Assembly: GCA_921293015.1 (NCBI GenBank)
Contig: OV121088.1
Span: forward strand, 21,985,645 to 22,049,644
Reading direction: 5' to 3'
Source of the DNA: Phorcus lineatus
Lineage: Eukaryota; Mollusca; Gastropoda; Trochida; Trochidae
Length of the DNA: 64,000 nt
Shown here: positions 1 to 11,444 of the stretch, in pieces
Layout: every line of letters begins with the position of its first letter
Numbering within the stretch: the first letter of the stretch is position 1
Made by a program: the position numbers and the translations under genes
The notes under the pieces: generated by a model
Told to the model about the DNA's origin: nothing
Database searches by the model: none
The model's input: the letters and a program-made list of their open reading frames with translations, nothing else

Positions 1-225
1 GACTTATCAGCTACAACACACTCGCTCACTGCTGCTGTTTAACTAGTCGGCTCATAGTTTATTACACGAAAATATAAACATAACACAATAAAAAGAGACC
101 ATTCCAATGGATTATCTGAAACCAAAAAAGGCCTGAGTCTTAAACCAACAGAAAGGATGATTCACACAATTGAAATTAATTCGCAGTACAGATATATATT
201 TTAATATAACAGTTTGAGAAGGGCT

Positions 226-690
226 TTAAAGAATGATCAACGCCGAATATGCAGAGTACAGTATACAAATAAGAATGTGGTACTTATGTTTGAGATTCCT
301 ATTGAAGTTCCTTTTAGAGAACACCCTTGGGAAATGGATTAAAGGTTGAACAGAAGTAAAGACACTACAGTAGGACTTCAGAAGCGTTGTATCCGATTTT
401 AAGAACATACTCAACTTAGAAACATCATACATGTGATATGTTGTTTCTTTTCCAGAATCAACAACTTCTGACAGTTCCCAGTATAAGTTCGGATCGATTA
501 GAGAAAAACGATCATCATCATCATCATCGTCGTTATGTTTGAAAAAGTAAGCAACGTTACATTTGTTTACATCTTGAATCCTTAGAAAATACCACAATTG
601 ACGAACGGATAACGTAGCGCCGTAGGTGGGCCTCCACACTCCATACCTTCCCCAGTGAAGGCGATCCTGTTTGAAGATTTGGAATGCAAG
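226..690 (-). other. Unidentified open stretch, possible exon or decayed gene
   Basis: The minus strand is open from about 690 to 226. Its first part (…HWGRYGVWRPTYG…VRQLWYFLR…) has the aromatic and glycine spacing of genuine protein. The middle has a poly-Asp run encoded by an ATC/GTC microsatellite near 508-535. No start codon is convincing. A possible 3' splice site (caatag) precedes the open part near 690. I cannot assign a family. It may be a terminal exon of a gene whose other exons lie upstream on the minus strand, or a pseudogene. Confidence 0.3.
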
Positions 691-699
691 CTATTGTAC

Positions 700-2199
700 T
701 CAAACATAAAAACTGTACGCCCCAATGAATCAAGTGTATGAATATCACCTTTGAAATCAATGAATAATAAAGAGATAGGATTGCGTGGGAATCTTGCTGC
801 ATATGTAAAGCGGGTCAGTGCCCTTTCTTTGATGCAGAAAAGGTTAGTGTTTTTAACTATATATTTTATTTGAAATATGAAGGTTCTACCTTATACCATT
901 TCATATCTTCAATTCACGGTAAACAACCCTTTTGGTGACACAGTATGTATTAAGACTTTTCATATGGCATCAAAAACAGCCAAAATACCATATGCCCAGG
1001 TAATACCAGGTTGAAATCGCCTACCTCAACTTGCGCATCTATCTCTGAAATGACCAAAACAATTATATTTTCTTGTTTTCAATGATTATCGGAAAACAGC
1101 CATATAATTGTTTACAAGTTTACATTCTGCGTCCATCACAATATTTAAATGTCCCACTTAACACTATCAACTCATGCTTGTCCTTGTGTATGCTGCAAAT
1201 AAGTTTACCACATTATGTTTGAGTCATTGGTGTGCGTTATTGTCAGGTTTCCGAACATAAATCGCGACATTAACCGTTTATTGTCAATGTATTTAACTAC
1301 TGCTTGATGAAATAAACCCATTTATTAAGTTTGACAAATTTGACTCCAACAACATAATCTATTCTGAACGTTCTCATATGCGATAACAGAAGGTAATGAC
1401 TTTCTCTGTCTCTGCCTCGGAGATCAATCTTTTATAAACAGTCGTCCTTAATCATAGTCTTTACAAAAGACGTGAAATTTAGTTTAGCTGATTTTTTTTC
1501 GCAGGAAACATTGTACTTGTTGATGATAACTAACTATGAAGCTGACAGATTACATGATGTATGTCTTGTTTTAATGATCAAGGAGGGCGTGGCCCACTTT
1601 CTATGTTCAAGTTGATATTCGCTGTTTTGATAAGTGTAAATACATTGTGATGTATCATCTTCTCAATGAGTTCAGTGAGTAAATCAATGCTACAACGTAT
1701 CATATTTGGATGTAATTTTATAATATTGGCAAAGATGGAAAATACGATGCTATTGCATATAATGATTAAAGTAAAACGAGTTAACTTGCTTGACTATTCA
1801 GTTTATTCTTAATATAAATCTGTATTTGGTGTGATAAACACAGATGACCGTACATCAGCAAAATGCCAATAATTGTATATCCTTAATATGATGTTTAACA
1901 TTATAATGTTGTTTTGGTTTTCTTTTACAAATTGGACATCACAATGATTCTTAGATACCTTTTGAGTATCACATCTACTACGATACCCTTTAGCTCTTCC
2001 TATTTCCTTTCCATCTTGTTGCTATTTGTTATTATTTCTTTATTGACGACTTCTATTTCTCAATGATGGAATGTTACTTACATATTTTTCTTTCGGATAT
2101 CTGGGGTGCCTTGCAGGCGAACAAGCGCTTAGGGTAAGGGAGGCAATCGCTGATATTAGTAACTGCAACACCAATCAGCGCTCGCCGCTTAAATTCAAA
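700..2199. other. AT-rich intergenic DNA upstream of HYKK
   Basis: I see no coding stretch, RNA gene or obvious transposon end here, apart from short open runs near 700-800 that lack splice support. Confidence 0.5.
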
Positions 2200-2205
2200 A
2201 TGGCG
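2160..2205 (+). promoter_or_regulatory. Possible HYKK proximal promoter (CCAAT box, YY1-like start)
   Basis: A CCAAT motif (accaatcagc) lies about 30 bp before the proposed ATG. The start itself sits in AAAATGGCG, which resembles a YY1-type site at the start of TATA-less genes. No TATA box is seen. This is inferred from motifs only and depends on exon 1 being correct. Confidence 0.3.
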
Positions 2206-5200
2206 TCGAGAATACCTGTTTTGATGATGAAACATTTGGTAGAACAATTATGTGATGACGATGTCCGATCAGCAGCAGAAATGGCGGAAACTGACCTTCC
2301 TGAAGTGGTGAGAAACAAAGTTACAGCAATGAGATCCATAAATAGTGTCTGCAACTGAAATAATTTATCAATGAGACTAACATCAGAATGATACTCATTT
2401 TTATGTTCACAGACACGGGCGTGTATCGCTTAGAAATGGCCCGTGTTCACAGATATAATTCATCAATTTAAATCTAACTGTCTCGATGAATAGGGACACC
2501 TCTTTTCAAATAAATTGCATAGAAAATAAATTTTCATTTACTGTCTTATAATATATTCTCTTCTGATAGAATTTCATTTTCACTTATTTTTACGATAAGT
2601 ACTGTACCAAACTATTTGTAGGTGTTGACTCATGAAAACCAGGCAGTTGGGTCCTTGGATGAAGAATCTGCCCTTGACGTCAACGAGAACCAGCAATGCG
2701 TCCTCCTGAAACCAGGGGAGGTAATTCGTCCAGTTGTAGGTGAAGGTCAAATAGAGGAGCTGATTCTTAGGGTGTACGGTCTCAGGGTGACCTCAATAAA
2801 TGAACTCAACAGCTATGTTGACAGAAACTACCACCTCATGGTGCGTCCAGAACACAGTAATCAAGGCATCGGAGAGATCTGGGGTCTTGGATTTGTGTTA
2901 AAAGTCATGAACAGCAAGGATTCCCAAAACCGTCCATTCTTTGGTGCGTAAAAGGTTGATAGTTAAATTGCCAATATGCTATTTGGTATTTTTCATCGTT
3001 CCATATGCCCATCATTCATAATGTTAACTTGCTTAACCTTAAAAAGAATGTTTCTTATGCCAAATTTAGTATGATAACTATCATTCACGATGTTGACATG
3101 CCTAGCATATATGATGTTTAACATGCCAAACATAGTAGGACATCTTTCTTAATAACGTTAACATTCCGAAACAAATTTGTATATACCTAATACAGTTGGG
3201 AACCAATCATCCATAATGTTGATATGCCTAGCATATATGATGTTTCACAAGCCAAACATAGTAGGATATCTTTCTTTAATAATGTTAACATTCCGAAACA
3301 AATTTTTAGATACCTAATACAGTAGGAAACCTATCATCCATAATGTTGACATACCTAGCATACATCAATGTTTCAGATGCCAAATACAGTAGGATAACTA
3401 CGAGGGGGTTTCAATAAGTTTTGCAACATTTATATAAAACAAACACGCATAACCAATTTTTTACTTTATTTTTCAATAAGATAACCCTTAATCTCAATAC
3501 ACTCATTCCACTTCTCTTTAAGGCTTTTGATGCCACTTTTGTAGAAGTCTTCTGGTTGCCCCCGAAATATGGCTCTGTGGCAGCCATGACGTCTCCTCCA
3601 TCCCGGAAATGCCTTCTACGTCTATGTGGGGCTGATTTGAGGTTTCTGTACTGGGGACTAGGTCTGGGCTGTAGGGTGGGGGATTCACCTGTTTGAATCT
3701 ACATTCACGCACAGGGACCTGTGCAAAGATGTCCAGACTTTTGAACAGGAGCACTGTCATGCAAAAGCAATACATCACGTTACAGAATTCCACGGCGTTT
3801 CTGTCGAACTTTGTTTCGCAATTCTTGCATTAGGTTGACACAATATTGAACACTTATTGAGGTTTTGAGTGGCATATAAGCATTTAACAATATACCTAAT
3901 GCATTCCAAAAGATCGTGGGCATAACCTTGCCAGCTGATGGTTGAGTGCGAAACTTCAGTGGAGGCGGAGATCTTGGGTGTTTCCACTGCTTCGATTCCA
4001 GTTTAGTTTCAGTGTTCCAGTGGTGAATTCAGGTTTCGTCACCTGTGACCAGACTTTATTTATGTGACCAGATTTTAAAGATCCAGGAGCTCCATACAAC
4101 TTTCAGTTCTTTGATGGCGATCTTGTGCTCTGAGATTTCTGGTTACCCATCTTGCAGATGCCTTGGAAATACCAAGATGATCATGAATGATTTTGTCAAC
4201 ACTTCCAACTGATATCTGGAATTCCAGACAGTTCAGACACTTTCACACGACTGTCAGCTAAAATTCATACTTCTATAGCGCCAATAACTTCCGCTTGGGT
4301 GACTTCTGAGCGCCTCTTTTGCGGTGGGCCATCGTCCCTTTTCATCTGTTAAGACCATCAGTTGAATAGTTAGGAGCGTCCTTACCCATCACATTGCACA
4401 TGCGAGTATGTTTGAGATAATCCATGATCACGGAGACCCCTTCATCAGTGCAGCTATTATATCTAAATAACTGTTGTGTCTAGACATTATTTTGACATGT
4501 GTCAGTACTATATTTTGACTACAGTAAAACCTGCTATCAAAACTAATTGGACCCCCCTCGTATCATTCACAATGTTGACATGCCAAGCATACATGAATGT
4601 TTCAGATGCCAAATTTAGTAGGATAACTATCATTCATAATGTTGACATGCAAAGCATACATGAATGTTTCAGACGCCAAATTTAGTAGGATAACTATCAT
4701 TCATAATGTTAACATGCCAGACATACATGAATGTTTCAGATGCCAAATACATTAGGTTTCCTATCATTCATAATGTTGACATGCCAAGCATACATGAATG
4801 TTTCAGATACCAAATACAGTTGGATAACTATCATTCACAATGTTAACATGCCAGACATACATGAATGTTTCAGATGCCAAATTTAGTAGGATAACTATCA
4901 TTCATAATGTTGACATGCCAAGCATACATGAATGTTTCAGATGCCAAATTTAGTAGGATAACTATCATTCATAATGTTGACATGCCAAGCATACATGAAT
5001 GTTTCAGATACCAAATACAGTTGGATAACTATCATTCATAATGTTAACATGCCAGACATACATGAATCTTTCAGATGCCAAATACATTAGGTTTCCTATC
5101 ATTCATAATGTTGACATGCCAAGCATACATCAATGTTTAAGATGCCAAATACAGTAAGATAACTATCATTCACAGTGTTCCAAAGCCAAGCATACATGAA

Positions 5201-8200
5201 TGTTTCAGATACCAAATACAGTAGGATAACTATCATTCATAATGTTGACATGCCAAGCATACATGAATGTTTCAGATACCAAATACAGTTGGATAACTAT
5301 CTCTCATAATGTTGACATGCCAAGCATATATATATGTTTCAGATACCATATACAGTAGGATAACTATCATTTGCGTTGAATTGTCAAGCATACATGAATG
5401 TTTCAGATACCAAATACAGTAGGATAACTATCGTTCATATTGTTGTCATGCCAAGAATGAATGTTTCAGATACCAAATACAGTAGGATAACTATCATTCA
5501 CAGTGTTCCAAAGCCAAGCATACATGAATGTTTCAGATACCAAATACAGTAGGATAACTATCATTCATAATGTTGACATGCCAAGCATACATGAATGTTT
5601 CAGATAACAAATACAGTAGGATAACTATCATTCATATTGTTGTCATGCCAAGAATGAATGTTTCAGATACCAAATACAGTAGGATAACTATCATTCACAG
5701 TGTTCCAAAGCCAAGCATACATGAATGTTTCAGATACCAAATACAGTTGGATAACTATCATTCATAATGTTAACATGCCAGACATACATGAATCTTTCAG
5801 ATGCCAAATACATTAGGTTTCCTATCATTCATATTGTTGTCATGCCAAGAATGAATGTTTCAGATACCAAATACAGTAGGATAACTATCATTCACAGTGT
5901 TCCAAAGCCAAGCATACATGAATGTTTCAGATACCAAATACAGTAGGATAACTATCATTCATAATGTTGACATGCCAAGCATACATGAATGTTTCTGATA
6001 CCAAATACAGTTGGATAACTATCATTCATAATGTTGACATGCCAAGCATACATAAATGTTTCAGATACCAAATACAGTAGGACAACTATCATTTGTGTTG
6101 AATTGTCAAGCATACATGAATGTTTCAGATACCAAATACAGTAGGATAACTATCATTCACAGTGTTCCAAAGCCAAGCATACATGAATGTTTCAGATAAC
6201 AAATACAGTAGGATAACTATCATTCACAGTGTTCCAAAGCCAAGCATACATGAATGTTTCAGATACCAAATACAGTAGAACAACTATCATTTGTGTTGAA
6301 TTGTCAAGCATACATGAATGTTTTAGATACCAAATACAGTAGGATAACTATCATTCATAATGTTGTCATGCCAAGAATGAATGTTTCAGATGCCAAATAC
6401 AGTAGGATAACTATCATTCATATTGTTGTCATGCCAAGAATACATGAATGTTTCAGATGCCAAATACAGTAGGATAACTATCATTCATATTGTTGTCATG
6501 CCAAGAATGAATGTTTCAGATGCCAAATACAGTAGGATAACTATCATTCATAATGTTGACATACATAACCTCAATGATTTTTCCAGATGCCCAGCATGCC
6601 CTAATGTCTTGTTTAGCATCCAACAACATTCCTTTACAAGTGCCTCTACCTAACCTGAAGGGGAGGCTCTATTCACTGGAGACGATCTATCCTGAGAAGG
6701 ATAATAAGGGTGAGATAAAACTGTAAGGAAAAGGACTTCAAGTACTACATAGGTCATTAAATTTACCGTATGACTCACTATCATCTCAGGAGCATTGCTC
6801 CATTCTAGCAAAAATTTAGTCCAATTACTATTTGCATGGGTTTTGTTTACTTCCTTTACTCATAAATTAGATTTGAAGAAGTCGAATAATGTTTGTTGTA
6901 CTAAGAATTAATCATACCTACGAGTGATAAAGTTTTGAGCAAGGGAAATGCCTATCGGCAGTGAAAATTAACGTTACGTGTCAGGTTTCCCTGGTGAATA
7001 CATGTGTGAGTTGCGGACCTTCCTCCCGGGACAGATCATACAGGACGTGCCCTACAACACGGACCTCCTACGTCAAGACGGGAAACTCGTCGCAAATGTT
7101 TCCAACGTGCTTGAGGTAAGTTTCCAGTATTCATTTTTCAACGGGTTGTTTTAAAGTAAAGGAAACTTTTACACAATTGTGGACTGATTTTGATTAAATA
7201 AATCAATGAAAACACAGGTTATTCCAAGGTTTTTAGACATTTCACTTTGAAGTCACTCGTGTTACGTCAGGAGCCTGTCCAACAGCTTGAGGCCTACTTT
7301 ACTTTCAGAAATCTGAATGTACATACATTAACAACTAAAAATAAGAGTTTTATTGAACCGGTCCAAATTTTCCAGAGGTTTGAGAACAATTACTACCAAA
7401 GCGTGGACCCGACTCTCAGACTGTGGACGCTGACCAATATCCCCAAATTGACCAAGTACACATTTTGTCTGGACGAGACCAAAAAGACACTTGTGGAGGA
7501 TATTATCAACACATTCAACAAGAGGGTCGTCTCCCGCTTTGATCAGTTGCCTAAAGGTAAATATCATTAAAATAATCATACAGGGTGTCTTTGGTTCCAT
7601 AGCAATAAAGGTTACGTATAATTAGAAACATTTATTTACAAAATGAAAATGATTGGAGTTGCAAACACTTCAAAACTATCCAATTTTAATGGGTCGTCAT
7701 TGTTCTAATGTTAAGGAACTAAAACTGGAAACATTCATTCATTTAATACTTTGATACGAGGGTTATCAAAAGGATCTTATCATCACCTAGACTTCTTCAA
7801 ACTTTAGTTTGCTGTGTTGTCAACATGACTTCTTGACACAGCCACCACCCCGAGTTAAATACGAAGGTAGTTCAATAAGTTTTGCAAGCAAGGCATTTAT
7901 GTTTACATAAACAGTGTCAGCTTATAACAGGTGTAGGTGTTACTTTTGTCAAAATATAATATTGATAAAATTTTAAGACAAAACAGTTATTTAGAGTTAA
8001 TAGTTGCTTTGACCTAGGGATTACCTTAACCATGGATTCCCTCAAAAATGAACAACGCGCTATGCAAGTTCCTTACCATGGAGGGTTGCAAAGCTACAGA
8101 AATACATAATGGAACGCGTAATGTGATCGGTAAGGATGCTCCTTAATGTTCAACAGTTTGTCGCTGGTCTCTCCAGTTGAAAGGGACAGGGAAGGAGTCC

Positions 8201-11107
8201 TTAGACGATGACCCACGGTCCGGCAGGCCCTCTGAAGCCAACAAACCGGATGTTAATGCCGCTGTCTAAAGAAGAATTTTAGCTTACCGCCGTGTGAAAG
8301 TGTCTGAACTGTCTTTGAAATTCCATGATCATCTTGGTATGACCTAGGTATCTGCAAGATGGGTACCCCGAGACTTAAGAGCACAAGATCATCATCAAAT
8401 ATCTGAAAGTTGTATGGAGCTCTTGGATCTTTAAAATGCTGGTTAAATCGGGTTTCTGTATGGTCTGGTCACAGGTGACGAAACCTGGATACACAAATGG
8501 AACCCTGAAACTAAACCGGCATCTATGCAGTGGAAGAATCCAATTTCTCAACCTCCAGTTTCGCATTCGCCAATCAAGGTTACGGCCACGATCCTTTTGA
8601 ATGCAAAAGACAAATATCAGATAAATTGATTAAATGCCACCAAAAACTACAAAGAATGGTCCATATTATGCCAACATAATGCAAGAATTGCGAAAAACAG
8701 TTCGACGCCGTGGAATGCTGTAACGTGGTGTTTAACTTTTGCATGACAATGCTCAAGTTCATAAGCTGCACAGGCCGCTATACGTGAATGTGTATTCGAA
8801 CAGCTGAATCTCCCACCCTACAGGCTAGACATAGTCCCCAGCGACTACATCCTGTTCAGAAAAAAGGGGGGGGGGGGGGGGGGGGTTATGGTTATTATAT
8901 TGAAAAATAAAACTACAAAATTGGTAATGCGAGTTAGTTTCATATTGAAGTTGCAAAACTTGTTGAGTCCCACTCATATGTTCCTTCCAATTCTAGTATA
9001 GTACGGTTGAATAGAAGTTTCTTGGTTTCATAGCAGACCAACTATCCAACTCCCGAATGACGTCGTCAAAATGACAGTTGGTTCTTCTTCTCTGGGAACA
9101 AGAACAAGTGACTCGGTTCGAGCATCCTGTCTCAGGGTAAGACGTATAGCTGACGCTCCACTCTTACCCTGGGTGTAAACCCCAGCAAAAACTTCGCGTC
9201 GTGTCCTATTCCCTACAAACATTCTAAAAATAATCAACCAATGACTGCGCTTGAAAGACGAGTCGGCAATTTAATATGGCAGCGCCCATCCCTTCAAATT
9301 CAAACCGCGTGAGTGAGTGAGTTTGGGATTAACGTGTTTGGAACAATATTTAAGTTATTAAACACGTGGATGACAAGCATCCAAAAGAGGATCGATAGGA
9401 TGAGGGAAAAGATCGAATGAAAGGCATTGTGAGAGAAAGACAATAGGTTTTAGAACGACTCAACTTTGGTCTGACTTCTACACGACGACCTATCAAGCTT
9501 GGGTGCCCCTGCCAGGAGCATGTAAGCTCAGGCTGGCATAGCTCTAGGGGTCTCTGGACCACTCAAACCACCACGATACGGTATTGAGTTAAGTGGTGGA
9601 AAATCAAACCAATCTCTTTAAACGGGATGCATGATTTGTTGTGATAAACTAACCAGAATCGCAAAATTGGATTCGGACATTATCAACATAGTCGATCGGT
9701 TAAAAAACTTTCGATTCCAGTTTGTTTATCTATGGACGTCGCCATTTATCGTAAGAGCGAAAGCCAACTCCTGTTCGAGAGGCTCTCTTTGGTTGGCTGA
9801 AAATTTATCGCACACTATCGCGATAAAAGTATTTGATTGGCTGAATCATGGGTTACGGCGCCAAGTTTTTGCTGGTGTTTACACCCAGGGTAAGAAGAGT
9901 GGAGCGTCAGGAGACAGGATGCGGTTGGAGATCTGGGGGCCGTTGCACAAAACACTAAGGTTACCTTAAGTCACTAAGGTAGCCTTAGTGCAATGTTAAA
10001 GGATGGCACTAAGGTTAACCTTAGTGTTAAGTTGCTTTGTGCAACGGACCCCAGATGATTAGTGTGGATGCTCTATGCTTTCGATGGCAGCATCCTAGCA
10101 TACTATCGATGAATCGGTTCACCATTAGCATCCATCCTTCGACCTGTCCAGTTTGGGTGCCCCTACCAAGAGCCCATAGGCTCGGGCTGATGTAGGTCTC
10201 AGGTTCAATGAAGCACGCATACCACCACACCACACCAGTGGTGGTCTGTTTGATGTAATCTTGCAACTTGCTTAGATGGTTGTAGTAGTAAACAACGGTT
10301 ATGTTCTGATCTATAGATAGAATGAATAAATCAATAAATAGATAAATAATACCACAGAAAACTATAGGACAGTCCCCAAAAACACCATGGCTGTTACTCT
10401 TACACTCTCATTGTTACATGACAATCTTCCTGAATTTTGTCTTTCTTTTCAATGTTCATATCATGTAATGTCGATGTTTCTTAGTCCTTTAACTAGATTA
10501 GGATAACTGATGCTACGGTTCTGTTACCCAGTAACTTCTTGGTGATAAAAGAACCTTTTGATACCCCTCGTACATGAATTTTCCTTTCATCCCACAAGCA
10601 CGGCATTGATTTGAAAACACTGTACAAGAAAATATTTCACTGTTATGAAATAAAGGGATAATCCATGGTGACATGAACGAGCAGAACATCTTGGTAAAGA
10701 AGAAGCCAGAGGGAGAAGGGTACAACATCAGTGGCATCTTGGACTACACAGACGCTGAGTACACCTTCCCGGTATTTGCCTTGTCAGTCAACCTCGCATA
10801 CCTGATGATCGACTCGGACCAGGTTGACCAGCTAGACACACCTGGCTACATCCTGTCCGGCTACCTGAGTGTCCGGAGTTTGACCAGCACAGAGTGGGAG
10901 GTGCTGGTGCCCTGTATAGCAGGGAGACTAGCTCAGTCCCTTACTCTCGGTGCTCACGCTTACTCTCTGGATCCCGAGAATACATATGTGTTGTCTACTG
11001 CTAGAAAAGGCTGGCCACTGCTTCGCAGCCTCTGGGCAGAATCAGAGAGTAGACTTATCACTCGATGGAAAACTATTATTGAAAGTAAAACTATTATATC
11101 TTCTTGA
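2200..11107 (+). CDS. HYKK: Hydroxylysine kinase (HYKK/AGPHD1-like), six coding exons
   Basis: Exons read as 2200-2307, 2622-2943, 6587-6709, 6985-7115, 7376-7556 and 10656-11107. All junctions are GT-AG, phases agree, and the total is 438 aa. The protein is a member of the aminoglycoside-phosphotransferase-like kinase fold; the family phosphorylates 5-hydroxy-L-lysine with GTP in lysine/collagen catabolism. Visible family landmarks are VLKVMNSKDS (N-lobe, exon 2), the catalytic loop HGDMNEQNIL (Asp294, Asn299) and the metal-binding ILDYTDA (Asp318), followed by the C-terminal AYSLDPENTYVLSTARKGW. Human HYKK is about 373 aa. The extra length is an N-terminal extension of about 60 residues from exon 1 and the start of exon 2. 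The chosen ATG gives exon 1 MASRIPVLMMKH… with a phase-0 donor; exon 1 is the least certain part. The exon 6 acceptor has a weak pyrimidine tract. Introns 2 and 5 are filled with repeats and mariner copies. Confidence 0.9.
2955..3398. repeat. Left part of the ~67-bp tandem array, diverged
   Basis: Diverged units of the same repeat as in 4561-6570: 'tcattca..atgttgacatgcc', 'gatgttt…gccaaa', 'taggataactatc'. The units are more irregular than on the right, which fits an older array edge. The array is interrupted at 3399 by a mariner insertion. Confidence 0.75.
3401..4560 (-). mobile_element. mariner DNA transposon, decayed, inserted in tandem array
   Basis: The element is 1160 bp with imperfect terminal inverted repeats beginning CGAGGGGG (left CGAGGGGGTTTCAATAAGTT, right complement CGAGGGGGGTCCAATTAGTT). 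It is flanked by TA on both sides (3399-3400 and 4561-4562), the mariner target duplication. The minus strand carries transposase remnants: PPPYSPDLVPS (the segment just before the third acidic residue in the D34D catalytic domain), then WLPQSHISG…LLQKWHQK, and the C-terminal W.ECIE.KGYLIEK-like tail. The reading is broken by stops and shifts, so it cannot make transposase. It inserted into an existing 67-bp repeat unit, because the unit resumes exactly after the right TA. Confidence 0.88.
4561..6570. repeat. Tandem array of 67-bp and 62-bp units in HYKK intron 2
   Basis: About 30 head-to-tail copies. The common unit is 67 bp: ggataactatcattcataa, tgttgacatgccaagcatac, atgaatgtttcagatgccaa, atacagta. 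A shorter variant lacks 5 bp at 'agcatacatg' (reads 'agaatg') and uses 'ttgttgtcatg'; another variant has 'cagtgttccaaagcc'. Variant types recur in blocks, suggesting higher-order duplication by unequal exchange. The array stops about 15 bp before the exon 3 acceptor. Short open frames across it are by-products of the repeat. Confidence 0.93.
7862..8976 (+). mobile_element. mariner DNA transposon, decayed, in HYKK intron 5
   Basis: The element is about 1115 bp with terminal repeats related to the copy at 3401 (left CGAAGGTAGTTCAATAAGTT, right complement TGAGTGGGACTCAACAAGTT) and TA on each side. The plus strand from about 8032 reads mariner transposase in pieces: MDSLKNEQRAM…, DDPRSGRPSEA, VTGDETWIHKWNPETK (catalytic Asp region) and QLNLPPYRLDIVPSDY. 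Several stops and a poly-G run (about 8867-8886) break it. Its orientation is opposite to the intron 2 copy, and the TIR similarity puts both in one family. Confidence 0.87.
9105..9930. mobile_element. Inverted-repeat element remnant with ~75-bp arms
   Basis: The sequence at about 9110-9205 (tgacgctccactcttaccct, gggtgtaaaccccagcaaaa) returns in inverted orientation at about 9855-9925 (tttttgctggtgtttacacc, cagggtaagaagagtggagc). Inside the arms, 'aatcaaccaatga' on the left is matched by 'tgattggctgaat' on the right. This looks like a non-autonomous DNA element with long terminal inverted repeats. No transposase is visible. A 'gtgagtgagtgag' motif at 9311 resembles the ends of common vetigastropod repeats. 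Confidence 0.55.
9490..9590. repeat. Dispersed repeat, copy 1 ('gggtgcccct…')
   Basis: The stretch 'cgacctatcaagcttgggtg' plus 'cccctgccaggagc' and 'ctcaggctggcatagctct' recurs in diverged form at 10139-10200. Both copies lie in HYKK intron 5. No tRNA-like fold or coding sense is recognised. The nature of the family is unknown. Confidence 0.5.
9931..10056. mobile_element. 126-bp palindromic MITE
   Basis: A near-perfect inverted repeat. The left arm ATCTGGGGGCCGTTGCACAA pairs with the right arm ttgtgcaacggaccccagat. The interior is built from variants of 'cactaaggttaacctta' in both orientations, so the whole element can fold into one long hairpin. It has no coding capacity. It sits just outside the inverted-repeat element ending near 9930. 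Confidence 0.8.
10139..10245. repeat. Dispersed repeat, copy 2 ('gggtgcccct…')
   Basis: Diverged second copy of the repeat at 9490-9590 (cgacctgtccagtttgggtg, cccctaccaagagcc, ctcgggctgatgtaggtct), ending in a CCACCAC-rich stretch as copy 1 does. Confidence 0.5.
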
Positions 11108-11440
11108 ATTTTCTAAATTTTATTAAGAGCCAGCAAGTGTCAATAAGTTGTAAATCTTAGCATTTAATCTACTCGGAGAAGCCTTTGTTATGACATAAGA
11201 ATGTGATTAAACCTTGCATGCATAAAAAAGCACTTTTGTGTTTCATAATGTCTTTTTTTCGCCAATCTTATTTGAATATCCTGATGATCACTTTACTTAA
11301 GAGATTATACTGTATGTAAGAGAATCTTACCAAGTGTCATTAGATGTTCAATATATTAACACAAGTATCAGTATTTTTAATGAAAGCATTTATTTCCTTA
11401 CTGTTAGTCTTTTTATAACATTGCAGTGTAATACCATGGC
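11108..11440 (+). other. HYKK 3' flank / probable 3' UTR
   Basis: AT-rich sequence after the HYKK stop codon, with polyadenylation-like hexamers (for example attaaa near 11206). No other feature is recognised. Confidence 0.4.
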
Positions 11441-11444
11441 ATTT

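Noticed and set aside
4561-6570. CRISPR-like direct repeats
   Set aside because: Units are contiguous with no unique spacers, variable in length, and lie in an animal intron; this is a tandem satellite.
5570-6653. Short proteins with repeating 'MNVSDxKYSRITIIH'
   Set aside because: They are translations of the 62/67-bp tandem repeat, not genes.
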